DNA of 20,108 nt from a virus. Below the pieces are notes generated by a model, which was not told the DNA's origin, searched no databases, and saw only the letters and a list, made by a program, of their open reading frames with translations. Every line of letters begins with the position of its first letter. Position 1 is the first letter of the stretch. Location of the stretch: the IMG/VR virus record IMGVR_UViG_3300027969_000505, positions 1 to 20,108 of that record. One strand, written 5' to 3'. This document shows, in pieces, positions 11,009 to 19,969 of this stretch. The position numbers and the translations under genes are program-made.

Positions 11009-12967
11009 TTATTGTACTAATGTTGCATTTTCAATTCTGTTTCTATCCAAAGATTGTCCCGATGTTACATCACTAGAAACGACATATGCCTTTGTTGGAG
11101 TTTGTTGAAGTTGTGCTAACTGATTAATTCCTGAGTTACCTACTACGTTAAAGTTTGCAGACATAACTCCACCTGCTCCACTGCCACCGCCACCCGAAGG
11201 AGAACTTGGCGGACTTCCACCGCCTAATGTTCTTAGTGCTTTAGCAGTCGCTGCTATATTGGCTGCGATACCTATTCCAGTAGAAATATTATTCATTGCT
11301 ATTACAGGTGCTGCTGCTACCCCACTAGTTGCTACTGCTTGTGGTGTTGCTAGTGCTGCAACGTTTGCTAATTTATTCGCGATAATCATCTTAGCAATAC
11401 CAATAGCCGATTCTGCAATTACTGCTGCTTTCTGAACTCCTTTTTGTTTTTCAAATAATCCCTTAATCAACTGAACTCCTTGTAAAGCAGTGTCTAGTCC
11501 TTGCATTTGAATAGCAGCCTTTTGTTCTGCTACTGCTTTTGCTTCTTCAAGTTCTTTTTTAGCAGCGTCTTTATCAGCTTTTATTTTTTTATTTCTAGCT
11601 TCTATTTCAATATCTTGATACTTTAAGTTGATATCATTCAACTCATTCATTTTAGCCAGTTCTATTTCTGCTAGTGCATCTTTATTTCCTTCTGCAAGTG
11701 TTTCAAGGGTAAAGTATTTATCTTGTATTGCTAGTTCTTCTTTCTCTTTGTCGCTTAAAGTGTTTAAATAATTTTGTTCTGCAATATCTTGCTCAAGTTG
11801 TATGAGTTCGTTTTTCCTTTGTATCTCAAGTAATTTTGCATCAGCATCTGCTTTGGCAATTACTTCATTATTTTCTTTTTTCTGTTGTTTTAATGCTTCA
11901 TCTGCTGTTTTTTGATCGTCGGCTATTTTATCATTTGCTTCCTTAGCTGCATCAATTTTACTTTGCTTTAAATCTGTTTGTTCTTGTTTGACTTCAACTT
12001 GATTTGCTCTTGCAACTGCTTGTTTATTTTTGTAAGCGTCTGCTAAGTCTTTGTATTCTTCTTGTAGGTTTTTGCGTGATTCAACTACTAACTCTCTTTG
12101 TTTAGTTATTAACTCATCACTAACACCTGCATTTTTATAACTTGCTAACGTGTTTTGTTCCTTTTCATAAGTGTTTCTTGCAGTTGCTAAAGATGCTTTC
12201 TCTAAAGCAATTTCCTCATCTGCGTGTTTTAATGCGAGTTTTCTGATTGCTTCTGCGGATGCACCTGACGCTTTAGCCATATTAAGCTCGTGAGCATTCT
12301 TTGTTTTTAGTGATTCACTAGCTCTATCATTTGCTTTTATTTGTGCATTTAGTGCATTCGTATTTCTCTTAGTTGCCGCTGCTGCTTTATCGTTTACTGC
12401 TGCAGAATCTTGAAACATTGTAACCAACTTGTAACCGATTGCAATTAAAGCTGCAATACCTGCTACGATAGCCATAACAGGATTAGCTGCCATAATAGCA
12501 TTGTATGCTGCAGTAACAATATTTACTCCTTTTTGTACAATAGAATTAGCTTTAAGAACTGCTCCTAATTGTTTGAAACTATCAATGCTTTCTCCTACTG
12601 CTTGAGCACCTGATGCCAATGCCATTGCAGATTGCACTTTTAATAAGGCTTGTTCTACACCTTCACTTTGTTTTCCGAATGCACCCATAGCACCCGTTAC
12701 AACAGAGAATCCACCTGCTACACCTTGTAAAGAACCTGATAACGCTTTAAACTTTGCGTCAGGATTAAAGGCATCAGTTAACGCTTTTGCATCTCCAATC
12801 TTGTCTTTTAGTATTGCTGCTTTCTTTGCTGCTTCAACTGCCTGTGCTGATGTTGCTCCAAACTTATCGGCTAAGGTTTGTACTTCTTGCTGAGCTTGTT
12901 TTAATTGACTTTTAAGACTTCCTAAGTTTGTTTGTAAGTCTAATTCTATTACTTTCTTTTCAGCCAT
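11009..12967 (-). CDS. Tail tape measure protein
   Basis: 652 residues. It has an N-terminal coiled coil (about 8-60), a hydrophobic stretch (157-178, NAIMAANPVMAIVAGIAALI) of the kind tape measures use for membrane passage, a long charged coiled coil (about 195-490), a second Ala/Ile-rich region (about 505-580), a Gly/Ser/Pro-rich linker and a C-terminus (AYVVSSDVTSGQSLDRNRI) typical of Bacteroidetes phage tape measures. It sets tail length; with about 0.15 nm per helical residue the tail would be near 100 nm. It starts with a TGATG overlap to the 51-aa gene. No frameshifted tail chaperone gene precedes it. Confidence 0.85.
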   Translation of the reverse strand: MAEKKVIELDLQTNLGSLKSQLKQAQQEVQTLADKFGATSAQAVEAAKKAAILKDKIGDAKALTDAFNPDAKFKALSGSLQGVAGGFSVVTGAMGAFGKQSEGVEQALLKVQSAMALASGAQAVGESIDSFKQLGAVLKANSIVQKGVNIVTAAYNAIMAANPVMAIVAGIAALIAIGYKLVTMFQDSAAVNDKAAAATKRNTNALNAQIKANDRASESLKTKNAHELNMAKASGASAEAIRKLALKHADEEIALEKASLATARNTYEKEQNTLASYKNAGVSDELITKQRELVVESRKNLQEEYKDLADAYKNKQAVARANQVEVKQEQTDLKQSKIDAAKEANDKIADDQKTADEALKQQKKENNEVIAKADADAKLLEIQRKNELIQLEQDIAEQNYLNTLSDKEKEELAIQDKYFTLETLAEGNKDALAEIELAKMNELNDINLKYQDIEIEARNKKIKADKDAAKKELEEAKAVAEQKAAIQMQGLDTALQGVQLIKGLFEKQKGVQKAAVIAESAIGIAKMIIANKLANVAALATPQAVATSGVAAAPVIAMNNISTGIGIAANIAATAKALRTLGGGSPPSSPSGGGGSGAGGVMSANFNVVGNSGINQLAQLQQTPTKAYVVSSDVTSGQSLDRNRIENATLVQ

Positions 12968-13122
12968 CAGTTAACTTTTTTTCTTGCGTTTTTTCTTATC
13001 TCTTGTCTTGTCATTTTACGGAAGGAATGTGTCAATACATATTTTCCTTTTGCGATGTCGATGTTCTCTGATACTCCGTAGAAATTATCTATGGTAAGCA
13101 TTGCGATTATGTTCTTTATCAT
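12967..13122 (-). CDS. Small basic protein before the tape measure, 51 aa
   Basis: A 51-residue ORF from ATG 13122 to TGA 12967 (MIKNIIAMLTIDNFYG...RKKVN). Its start overlaps the stop of the 753-aa tail gene by 4 nt (ATGA) and its stop overlaps the tape-measure ATG by 1 nt (TGATG). The C-terminus is very basic (SFRKMTRQEIRKNARKKVN). No family is recognised. It sits where many siphophages encode tail-assembly chaperones, but it is far too short and there is no slippery site, so that role is not supported. Confidence 0.6.
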   Translation of the reverse strand: MIKNIIAMLTIDNFYGVSENIDIAKGKYVLTHSFRKMTRQEIRKNARKKVN

Positions 13123-15380
13123 CTTTGTATAATGTTTATTGTTTGAATTTCTATATCTCCGTTGATTAATGTGTACTCTACTTCTAAAGGGTAGATATCT
13201 CCGTCTTTTCCTGCAGGTAATGTAACATCAACAAATTGGCTTGTAGTCGTAGTGCTAGGAGAAACTGTTACCCCGCCAACTGTACTTCCTATTTTAGTAG
13301 ATACAGCATTGTTAATCATATTGATTGCAACTCTTATTGTTCCGCCTCCAACTCCAACATAAGGGATTTGAGTCAAGTTTAGTATTGGTCTAAAATCTAA
13401 AATCAACTGAAAGTTTACTTCTCCAGTGGTTAAGTTAGATTGCATTGAGTTAATGATGTAGCGTTTATCTCTGATCATTAATCTATCGTTTAAACGTAAA
13501 CCCGTAAGTAAACTAATTGGAAGGATAGTTTTTAAACTTAATAGTCGTTGTTTTAGGTTGTAAAGATTGTATAAGTAACTAAAGTAATATGTTCCGAACA
13601 AAGTTTGTTGCACAGGTACGTTTAACATTGTGCTAATATCAGGTGCGAAGTTTAACGTGTAGTTTGTTAAGTTCGTTAATAAGTCTTGACCGAATGGTGT
13701 GTAGTTAGTTATGTTAGTAGTTGTTGTTCCATTATTAAAATGAAAATCAACAGTCTTATTATTATATTGATAAAGTAACACAGGTTTAGGAACGTATGGA
13801 GCAAACTCGTTGTTTAAAGAGTAACCTACTTGTAAATCCGTGCCTGTAAATTTAGTCTGTAACAAATTCTCGAAAGGAACGTCTAAAGTAAACTCATCTC
13901 CATCGTAAGAATATTGGTATGAAGTATCTCCGTACTCACGCATAAATAATTGACTAAACTGCTTGTTTAAGAATGATTCTGATGTTTGATATTTCATCGT
14001 AATCTTCTTATAGAGTTTCATTCTGTCTATGTCAATAGAATTTACGTCTGTGTATTTTGATATGTTAACTATTGCTCCTGCTGAATACCAATCGTCTAGT
14101 GGTTCTATTTGAAAGTTATTCTCCGTGATTGCATAGCAAGTCATATTGAAAATCTTAAGGATTCCACTAAAGAAATCACTTATCTTCATCGCAGGGGAAT
14201 AAGAAGCTAAATCAGTAATAGCAGTTAAGGTTACGGCATTACAACTTACTGCTCCATAATCAATAGTTACTGATGGAGGAGTAGGATAAACTATTGTGTA
14301 ATTAATTGTAAAATCAACAGTTGCTGCTAAATTAGATTTGACTTTAAAAGTATATGTATCATCTAATCCTGTTACATTAAAAACAGATGCAGCAGTTATG
14401 TTTCCAGTTGTAGTAAATGGAATACTTTGATACAGGTTTCCGTTTTGATATACATCCAAAGTGTAATCAACACTACCCGTTAAACTAATAACATTAACAA
14501 TAATTGTGTGAGCAGACGCAAGAGTTTGATATTGTACTCTTATTGAATCATCTGTTAAATTGAATGAATCAGTAGCAGGGTTTGAAGAAGTTGTTAGTGC
14601 ATCAAATGTAATTGTTTGTGCTTCAGTTAAAAAGTTAAACTCGTTTCGGTTTTTATACCACAAGAAAAGTTTAGTAAATCTTTCATCACTTAAAAAAGTA
14701 CCTAAAAAACCTACTGAATATTTATCAGCAATTGCTTCAAATATATTTTTAACTCTAACTGCAGGAAATAACTCATTGTAATGAATATGTCCACTTGTAT
14801 GATGGATATCATTAGAAGAAGTTGTAGGTATCGTTAACCAACTTGGAGTAATTGTCGTAGGTGCTTGTCCTGTCCAAGTCCATATTCTTTTTGAACTAAT
14901 TAATGGATATTTTACATCGTAAGTATTCGTAGAGTTTGTTACCCTCGTCTTTACTTCCGTACCTGTATAGGAATGGTTTAAACTTGTGTAATCTAAATTA
15001 GAAAGTAAGTCCTCACCAAAGTAATCTAACAACGTTCTGCCTTCTCCGTAAAAACTTAATGAGTAGCTTTCTGCTTTTCCGTTTTTTAGTTGTGCTTTGT
15101 CAATCTGAATTTTACCACGTCTAAAGAAAGTTAAGTCAATTTCTATAAATGCGTTTCTTCTTAGGTTGTGATCTAATGTTGAATCTACATCACTCTGGTA
15201 AAAGTGTTGAAAGATAGCATTGTTTATCTCAGAAGCAGGAACGGTAAAGCTCTGTGAAAAGTCCGTGTAAGTCTTTGAAATGTCTGCTACGTTCTGTTGC
15301 GTTGATGTTACCTGAATCTGTTCATCGTTGAATAGTTCGAGTCTTTGTCCTTCGATGTATACTTGTACTTTTCTATTCAT
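13119..15380 (-). CDS. Large tail protein, probable distal tail/hub component
   Basis: 753 residues, mostly beta. The N-terminus (VQVYIEGQRLELFNDEQIQVTSTQQNVADISKTYTDFSQSFTVPAS) and the following ...FIEIDLTFFRRGKIQIDKAQLKNG...YSLSFYGEG are what I know from large tail proteins of Bacteroidetes phages. A Thr-rich beta/Ig-like section lies near 255-380. The N-terminal third could form a tail-tip (distal-tail or hub) ring and the rest could contact the receptor or cell surface. No enzymatic motif is seen. It overlaps the 348-aa gene by 1 nt (TAATG). Function is inferred from position and composition. Confidence 0.6.
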   Translation of the reverse strand: MNRKVQVYIEGQRLELFNDEQIQVTSTQQNVADISKTYTDFSQSFTVPASEINNAIFQHFYQSDVDSTLDHNLRRNAFIEIDLTFFRRGKIQIDKAQLKNGKAESYSLSFYGEGRTLLDYFGEDLLSNLDYTSLNHSYTGTEVKTRVTNSTNTYDVKYPLISSKRIWTWTGQAPTTITPSWLTIPTTSSNDIHHTSGHIHYNELFPAVRVKNIFEAIADKYSVGFLGTFLSDERFTKLFLWYKNRNEFNFLTEAQTITFDALTTSSNPATDSFNLTDDSIRVQYQTLASAHTIIVNVISLTGSVDYTLDVYQNGNLYQSIPFTTTGNITAASVFNVTGLDDTYTFKVKSNLAATVDFTINYTIVYPTPPSVTIDYGAVSCNAVTLTAITDLASYSPAMKISDFFSGILKIFNMTCYAITENNFQIEPLDDWYSAGAIVNISKYTDVNSIDIDRMKLYKKITMKYQTSESFLNKQFSQLFMREYGDTSYQYSYDGDEFTLDVPFENLLQTKFTGTDLQVGYSLNNEFAPYVPKPVLLYQYNNKTVDFHFNNGTTTTNITNYTPFGQDLLTNLTNYTLNFAPDISTMLNVPVQQTLFGTYYFSYLYNLYNLKQRLLSLKTILPISLLTGLRLNDRLMIRDKRYIINSMQSNLTTGEVNFQLILDFRPILNLTQIPYVGVGGGTIRVAINMINNAVSTKIGSTVGGVTVSPSTTTTSQFVDVTLPAGKDGDIYPLEVEYTLINGDIEIQTINIIQR

Positions 15381-16426
15381 TACACTACTGAGTTAATTGT
15401 GTCGTATGCGTATTCAAAGTCTAGTTGGTAGTTAATCATATGCGTGTTGATGCTTTTGAATAACTCAGTTGATTTCGTGTTTATCTTAACAGGTGATTTG
15501 TCTAGTAAGATTCTTTCGCTTAACATTAGTTGTTTAATCACTTCTGAGTAACTTTCGTTTACCCAATCGGTATTTACTTTAATCTGTTCTTTTCCGTTTG
15601 TGTTAAACACTTTTCTTTGACCTTCTAAAACATCGTAAGAAGGATAAGTTGCAGGCATTAAATTGTATTCCGTGTTTTCAACGCTGATAGATTTGTTGCT
15701 TGCTTTAAAGAACCATTCAGTCTGCCAAGCTCCGTATTTATTTACAAAGTCGCATCTTACAGGCGTGTATTTACATTCTCCTTTAGGTTGAAAAGTTGCA
15801 GTCCATACCGTGCTACCTGCGTTGATGATTTCTACTTTGTTTCCTGCACTTAAATACGATGCGAATACTCTAGGATAGTCAAGCACGTTTAAAGCCCCTA
15901 AAGACGAAGTATTGGTTGCACCTGAAACTAAGTTAGTGTATTTAATTGTATCTCCTGAGATGTTCTCTATTGTTAAATGTCCGTAGCTTCCTGTTCCGTC
16001 TAAATAATAGTTGTAAGTACCTTGGTCTAAGTGAACTCTAAATAAGTTAGGATTTGCTCCGTCCGTATAATTTCCGTACCCTTCGTATGCTCTGTAAGTA
16101 AGCGTTGAACCAAACTGAACGAAAGCACCTGTTGTTTTCTTGTAGGTTTTGATTCCTATCCAACACCATTGAGCAGATGGATTCGCAGCACTAGTTGTTG
16201 TGATGTTTTGTAATGTGTTATGATTTATAAACTCACGGATGTAAGGTGATAAGTCGTAGTAAGTCGAAGGTGCAGTTGATGAAGGTATTTGCTTACTTAG
16301 TGTATAAGCAGGAGAAGCAGGCATTGACGTACTATTTCCGTTCCAAAGAAATATTTGAATTTGTGTAGCAGTTTGTGATGCTTCGTTTATTGTTAGAATA
16401 TAAGGTGAACGTGCGAAAATTGCCAT
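15380..16426 (-). CDS. Tail structural protein, 348 aa
   Basis: 348 residues, beta-rich: FARSPYILTINEASQTATQIQIFLWNG at the start, YDLSPYIREFI near 58-68, a middle with CKYTPVRCDFVNKYGAWQTEWFFKAS and the closing YQLDFEYAYDTINSVV. I know similar proteins beside the large tail protein in Flavobacterium-type phages; the start suggests an Ig-like or fibronectin-like module. It is probably part of the tail tip. It follows the gp10-like gene with no gap (TAG directly before ATG) and overlaps the next gene by 1 nt. Confidence 0.6.
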   Translation of the reverse strand: MAIFARSPYILTINEASQTATQIQIFLWNGNSTSMPASPAYTLSKQIPSSTAPSTYYDLSPYIREFINHNTLQNITTTSAANPSAQWCWIGIKTYKKTTGAFVQFGSTLTYRAYEGYGNYTDGANPNLFRVHLDQGTYNYYLDGTGSYGHLTIENISGDTIKYTNLVSGATNTSSLGALNVLDYPRVFASYLSAGNKVEIINAGSTVWTATFQPKGECKYTPVRCDFVNKYGAWQTEWFFKASNKSISVENTEYNLMPATYPSYDVLEGQRKVFNTNGKEQIKVNTDWVNESYSEVIKQLMLSERILLDKSPVKINTKSTELFKSINTHMINYQLDFEYAYDTINSVV

Positions 16427-16933
16427 CTATTTTTTTGTTAAGTATACTGATTCGTTAAATAATTTAATTGCATCCACTCCGAATGCGTCCACTAAATCTT
16501 GTGGTAATTTCTTATATGCTTTTTCAAATGGTTTAGTAAAGAACAAACTAGGTTTGATTCCTTTCTTAAATATGTATCTAGACAAAGCAAACTGCAATCC
16601 TTTCCTCGTTTGGAACTTTCCGTTTTTTCGTGGTGCTAATCCTTTACGAACAATCCACTTATCAAACGCTTTCGGAGGAGGAGCTTTAGTAGTGTACTTG
16701 TACTGGGTATTGTATTTCTTTTCAGTACCTGAAACTCCTTTGTCCTGATAAATCCCGTACTCCTCCATTGAGAACTCCATCTCGAATGAATTAGGATTAG
16801 CTTTTACACGAGCTTGAATTGAATCGTAAAGTTTACCTCCGTCTTTTCCTAGCTTACGCAAGTTCTTCTGCGATTCGCTTATGACGTAGTTTTTAAACTT
16901 GTCTAATTCTTTCTGAAGTTCACTCTGCTTCAT
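16427..16933 (-). CDS. HK97 gp10-like tail/neck completion protein
   Basis: 168 residues. Resembles the HK97-gp10-like family of tail-completion or head-tail joining proteins: an N-terminal helix (SELQKELDKFKNYVISESQKNLRKLG), then GKLYDSIQARVKANPNSFEMEFSMEEYGIYQDKGVSG (the gp10-like 'Y...D.G' turn) and a basic Lys/Pro-rich part with KGIKPSLFFTKPFEKAYKKLP. It probably sits at the neck or tail joint. Its ATG lies inside the end of the 42-aa gene (14-nt overlap). Confidence 0.6.
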   Translation of the reverse strand: MKQSELQKELDKFKNYVISESQKNLRKLGKDGGKLYDSIQARVKANPNSFEMEFSMEEYGIYQDKGVSGTEKKYNTQYKYTTKAPPPKAFDKWIVRKGLAPRKNGKFQTRKGLQFALSRYIFKKGIKPSLFFTKPFEKAYKKLPQDLVDAFGVDAIKLFNESVYLTKK

Positions 16934-17048
16934 CTTTTGGTTTACTCGCTTCGTTTAAGATGTTTAAAATAGGAACTCCGAATTTCATCGGTAACTCCGC
17001 AAGGATTGACTCTAATTGTTTTACTTGTTCTTCGTTTAATGTTAACAT
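16920..17048 (-). CDS. Small helical protein, 42 aa
   Basis: 42 residues, MLTLNEEQVKQLESILAELPMKFGVPILNILNEASKPKDEAE. Two short helices around LPMKFGVPILNIL. I know such small ORFs from tail modules of Bacteroidetes phages, but no function is known. It starts 10 nt after the 90-aa gene and overlaps the gp10-like gene by 14 nt, consistent with translational coupling. Confidence 0.65.
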   Translation of the reverse strand: MLTLNEEQVKQLESILAELPMKFGVPILNILNEASKPKDEAE

Positions 17049-17058
17049 ACTTTGTGTT

Positions 17059-17331
17059 TTAGATGATTACTACTCCAATAGCATCAGCAACGTATTCGTT
17101 TACTACTGAATTATCAGTCCCCCAAGTTAAGAATTCTTCCTCAGTTAACGTATAGTTCCCTTGACTTAATTGCTTTCCTTCCTCAGTAAGTAATTGCCAA
17201 TAGGTTGTGCAAGTTGTTGCAGTCGTTTCAAAGTTCAATACAAGTACAGTCATTCGTGTCGCTGTACCTTCGTTAAGTGGATAGACGATAGGTTGTATCG
17301 CTACTCCGTTTGTTGTTAAAGTGTTGTCCAT
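17059..17331 (-). CDS. Small tail-module protein, 90 aa
   Basis: 90 residues, mostly beta: ATRMTVLVLNFETTATTCTTYWQLLTEEGKQLSQGNYTLTEEEF, then WGTDNSVVNEYVADAIGVVII. The pattern of a short beta-sheet followed by a 'Y.LTEEE...W..D...V..Y' helix recurs beside fibre genes in Flavobacterium-type phages; I cannot assign a function. It overlaps the fibre gene by 16 nt, so it may be a fibre accessory or assembly protein. Confidence 0.6.
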   Translation of the reverse strand: MDNTLTTNGVAIQPIVYPLNEGTATRMTVLVLNFETTATTCTTYWQLLTEEGKQLSQGNYTLTEEEFLTWGTDNSVVNEYVADAIGVVII

Positions 17332-19328
17332 ACTGTTCCGTTATATAAAGCCATTAAGTTAAGTGTTGTATCATATACCATTAGTCCCGCAGTTGGTGTA
17401 GCAATGGCGTTCTTTTGTGTTGTTGTCATTCGTGGCGGTAGGAATCCTTTTGTAGTTGACGTAATATGAAATACAGATGAAGCAATTTGCGTTGCACTTC
17501 CAACTGATGCCCATCCACCTAAATGTTGTATTGCTACTCCTCCACCATAACCAACTGAACTTTCACTAGTTTGTAAGTAAAAATATCTATCATTGATTAG
17601 TGATGCACCAATATAACCAAAGTCCATCGCTTGTTGATTAGTAGCATCATTAGAATTGAGCGAGAATAAAATACGTTCGGCAGTTGATGTTTTAGTAGTT
17701 GAAGTAGCTATTGAAAAAGCTCTATTTGTAGAATTTTGATAAATTGACAATGAGCTACTAAATAAAGACGAACTACCATTTATCACTAAACTTGTAGCTA
17801 TTCTCGCAGTTCCGTTAACGTCAAGCTTGAATCCTGCGTCTGTGGTGTTGTTGATTGAAAAATTTCCACTGAAAAACAAAGTCATTTTTTCAGTAATTCC
17901 CGTGTACCATCTATACCCACCACCATTAGTAACTCCCGTTTGAAACCATATATCATACTTAGAACTTCTTAAGCTACTCAATCCCATTCCGAAGAAATTT
18001 GTTAATGAGCTATTGAAGCCAAAATTTGCTCCACCACTTATTCCACCCGTGGGGTCTGATGGTGCGTTACCTACGGCAGTAATTAAACCAGAACCAACTG
18101 AATTACTTTGTATTCCAACTCCAGAGGTTATTGCTACATAAGAAGTATTAGTGCTACCCGTAACGTGTAATTGATTTGCAGGACTTGCAGTTCCTATCCC
18201 CAACCTTCCATTCGTATTATCCCAAAACAAGTTAGCCGATTCTTGCACTACATTTCCCGTACCTTCAAACAATATACGTCCAACAGTACCCGAAGTGATT
18301 GCAGTCGTTCCGATTGTGATTCCCGAAGCAATAGCAATATCACCACTTCCTAAAATAGTAGTACCGTTTACCGTCTTGATGTTTGTTCCGCTAACTAACG
18401 CATCTTGTTTGGCATTCCAAATTGAAGCAGATGATATTCTATTATCTGCAATCGAAACTCCATTCCAAGTAGCACCTGTAATTGATCCTACATAGTCAAA
18501 AGTATTCGTACTCCAAGAAACATTTGAAGGAGCCTGAAAGTGTGCATCCCAACTTCCTGCAGCAGTAGAATTATCAGTTAACTCTAAAATCATATTACCA
18601 CCTGATGGAACTGATTTTACTAATGTGTTTGAGTTATTATTTACTGATATTGTTCCACTACTCTGATTATTATTAAAGTTATATATAGCACCTGTAGGAA
18701 TAGTTGTAGCGTTAGGTAGTTTTATTACCTGTCCTCCACTTCCTGTAACTAAGTAAGAAGGAGTTGATGCGAGTGTAAGTGTTATTAATGTACCTGATGC
18801 TACTACGGAAGTAAATCCATCAAATACATTATTAGCACTTAAGTTATTTGCACCTAAGTTAACACTTTGTGTTGCTCCCGTGTATGGAACTCCACCTAAT
18901 CCACTTAGTGTTTGGTCTCCTGTATTAATTCCACTCGTGTTTCCAATCGTAGTTAGATTAGCATCAGTCACATATCGTTTATTCAGTGAATCCGCAATGT
19001 CTGCTGTTGTTGCGTCTGCTCCTGCTGTAACTAATCCTTTTGAATCGTAGGTTACTTTTGTTTTAGTTGCTCCTGTGATTGCAGTATTGCCCGTTACCTT
19101 TGCGTTTAAAGCAGTCTGTAAGTCTGTCTGAGAAGATAATGTTCCTGTGATTGCTCCCCACGTAGAAGCAGCAGTTGCTGAAATCTCTACATAAGCTGAA
19201 CCTGTCCAACGATAAGTCTTGTTCGTGTCCTCTGCTATAAAGATAGTTTTTAAACTACCTGTTGCTGGAAATCCTGCTAGGTTTGCGTAGCTCTTTACTT
19301 GTGATGGTATGTTAACGTCTATTGCCAT
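17316..19328 (-). CDS. Tail fibre / receptor-binding protein
   Basis: 670 residues, Gly/Thr/Ser/Asn-rich. N-terminal module with FIAEDTNKTYRWTGSAYVEI (30-49), shaft segments of the fibre type (ITGTLSSQTDLQTALNAKV 60-78; ASIWNAKQDALVSGTNIKTV 301-320; NGTTILGSGDI 321-331), a LGIGTASPANQLHVTGS segment (376-392) and a C-terminus (GFLPPRMTTTQKNAIATPTAGLMVYDTTLNLMALYNGTVW) that I know well from Bacteroidetes phage and prophage fibres. It would trimerise and bind the cell-surface receptor. No S74 intramolecular chaperone domain is apparent at the end. It overlaps the neighbouring genes by 10 and 16 nt. Confidence 0.8.
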   Translation of the reverse strand: MAIDVNIPSQVKSYANLAGFPATGSLKTIFIAEDTNKTYRWTGSAYVEISATAASTWGAITGTLSSQTDLQTALNAKVTGNTAITGATKTKVTYDSKGLVTAGADATTADIADSLNKRYVTDANLTTIGNTSGINTGDQTLSGLGGVPYTGATQSVNLGANNLSANNVFDGFTSVVASGTLITLTLASTPSYLVTGSGGQVIKLPNATTIPTGAIYNFNNNQSSGTISVNNNSNTLVKSVPSGGNMILELTDNSTAAGSWDAHFQAPSNVSWSTNTFDYVGSITGATWNGVSIADNRISSASIWNAKQDALVSGTNIKTVNGTTILGSGDIAIASGITIGTTAITSGTVGRILFEGTGNVVQESANLFWDNTNGRLGIGTASPANQLHVTGSTNTSYVAITSGVGIQSNSVGSGLITAVGNAPSDPTGGISGGANFGFNSSLTNFFGMGLSSLRSSKYDIWFQTGVTNGGGYRWYTGITEKMTLFFSGNFSINNTTDAGFKLDVNGTARIATSLVINGSSSLFSSSLSIYQNSTNRAFSIATSTTKTSTAERILFSLNSNDATNQQAMDFGYIGASLINDRYFYLQTSESSVGYGGGVAIQHLGGWASVGSATQIASSVFHITSTTKGFLPPRMTTTQKNAIATPTAGLMVYDTTLNLMALYNGTVWTTL

Positions 19329-19969
19329 ACTAAATTAATTGTTTGATTGCTTAAAGTTGCGAATGTTGATGTAGCTACTTGTGTTCCGTCTATTTGTAGG
19401 TTTAAAGTAGTATCAGGTAATGTTAATGTGCTTCCACTTGCTACGCTTGTTGAGTAACTTGCGTTCGTGTTTAAAACGTATGAAGGAGAACAGAAAGGAG
19501 CATAGCTATCCGTGTTGCAAATAGTCATATCGTTAGGAACTACAACATCGAATGTCATTGTCCATCCTGCTAGTAAATTCTCGAATCGTTCTGTAAATGG
19601 TTCTAAGCTTGGATCTGTTTCAATTACGAATTGTTGATCCCATAAATTCCCGTGAAGCATCTGCTGATAGCATCTGTTTAAAACGTGGTGTTGTGTATTT
19701 AATACGTCAAGTTCGTTGTTGTTCTCTTGGAATAAATCAGTTACCTCAGACTTAGAAATATCAACGATATCCATAGCAATTAAAGACACGTTGAACGTTT
19801 GTGTGTTATCTGATAAAACAGAACTGTTAACCATTATGTGTGTCAATGGAAAGATAGTCTGTTTGTTTAAATCTACCTGAAAGATATCACCTTGAGTAAC
19901 CGTATTAACTATCTCGTCATTATCGAAATGTATCTTTAGTTTGTTTAGTATGTCGTAGAATCCTGTCAT
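19319..19969 (-). CDS. Tail terminator / neck-like protein with beta C-terminus
   Basis: 216 residues. Residues 1-150 (MTGFYDILNKLKIHFDNDEIVNTVTQGDIFQVDLNKQTIFPLTHIMV...FNVSLIAMDIVDIS...LLAGWTMTFDVVVPND) resemble tail-terminator-type proteins of Bacteroidetes phages: a helix, then beta-strands ending in a VSLIAMDI-like strand and a 'GW.M.FDV' strand. The last 65 residues are an added Thr/Ser-rich beta domain (TSVASGSTLTLPDTTLNLQID). Such a protein would cap the tail tube and join it to the head. It starts in an ATGA overlap with the upstream gene. The family is recalled, not computed. Confidence 0.55.
   Translation of the reverse strand: MTGFYDILNKLKIHFDNDEIVNTVTQGDIFQVDLNKQTIFPLTHIMVNSSVLSDNTQTFNVSLIAMDIVDISKSEVTDLFQENNNELDVLNTQHHVLNRCYQQMLHGNLWDQQFVIETDPSLEPFTERFENLLAGWTMTFDVVVPNDMTICNTDSYAPFCSPSYVLNTNASYSTSVASGSTLTLPDTTLNLQIDGTQVATSTFATLSNQTINLVWQ

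Noticed and set aside
12859-12866. TAAGTTTG promoter-like element on the minus strand
   Set aside because: Within the tape-measure coding sequence and without a -33 TTG at 17-23 nt; consistent with chance.
12967-13122. Programmed frameshift before the tape measure
   Set aside because: No slippery heptamer followed by an overlapping long frame is visible; the junctions are plain ATGA and TGATG overlaps.
18171-18495. Two short plus-strand ORFs antisense to the fibre gene
   Set aside because: Low-complexity shadows of the repetitive fibre coding sequence.
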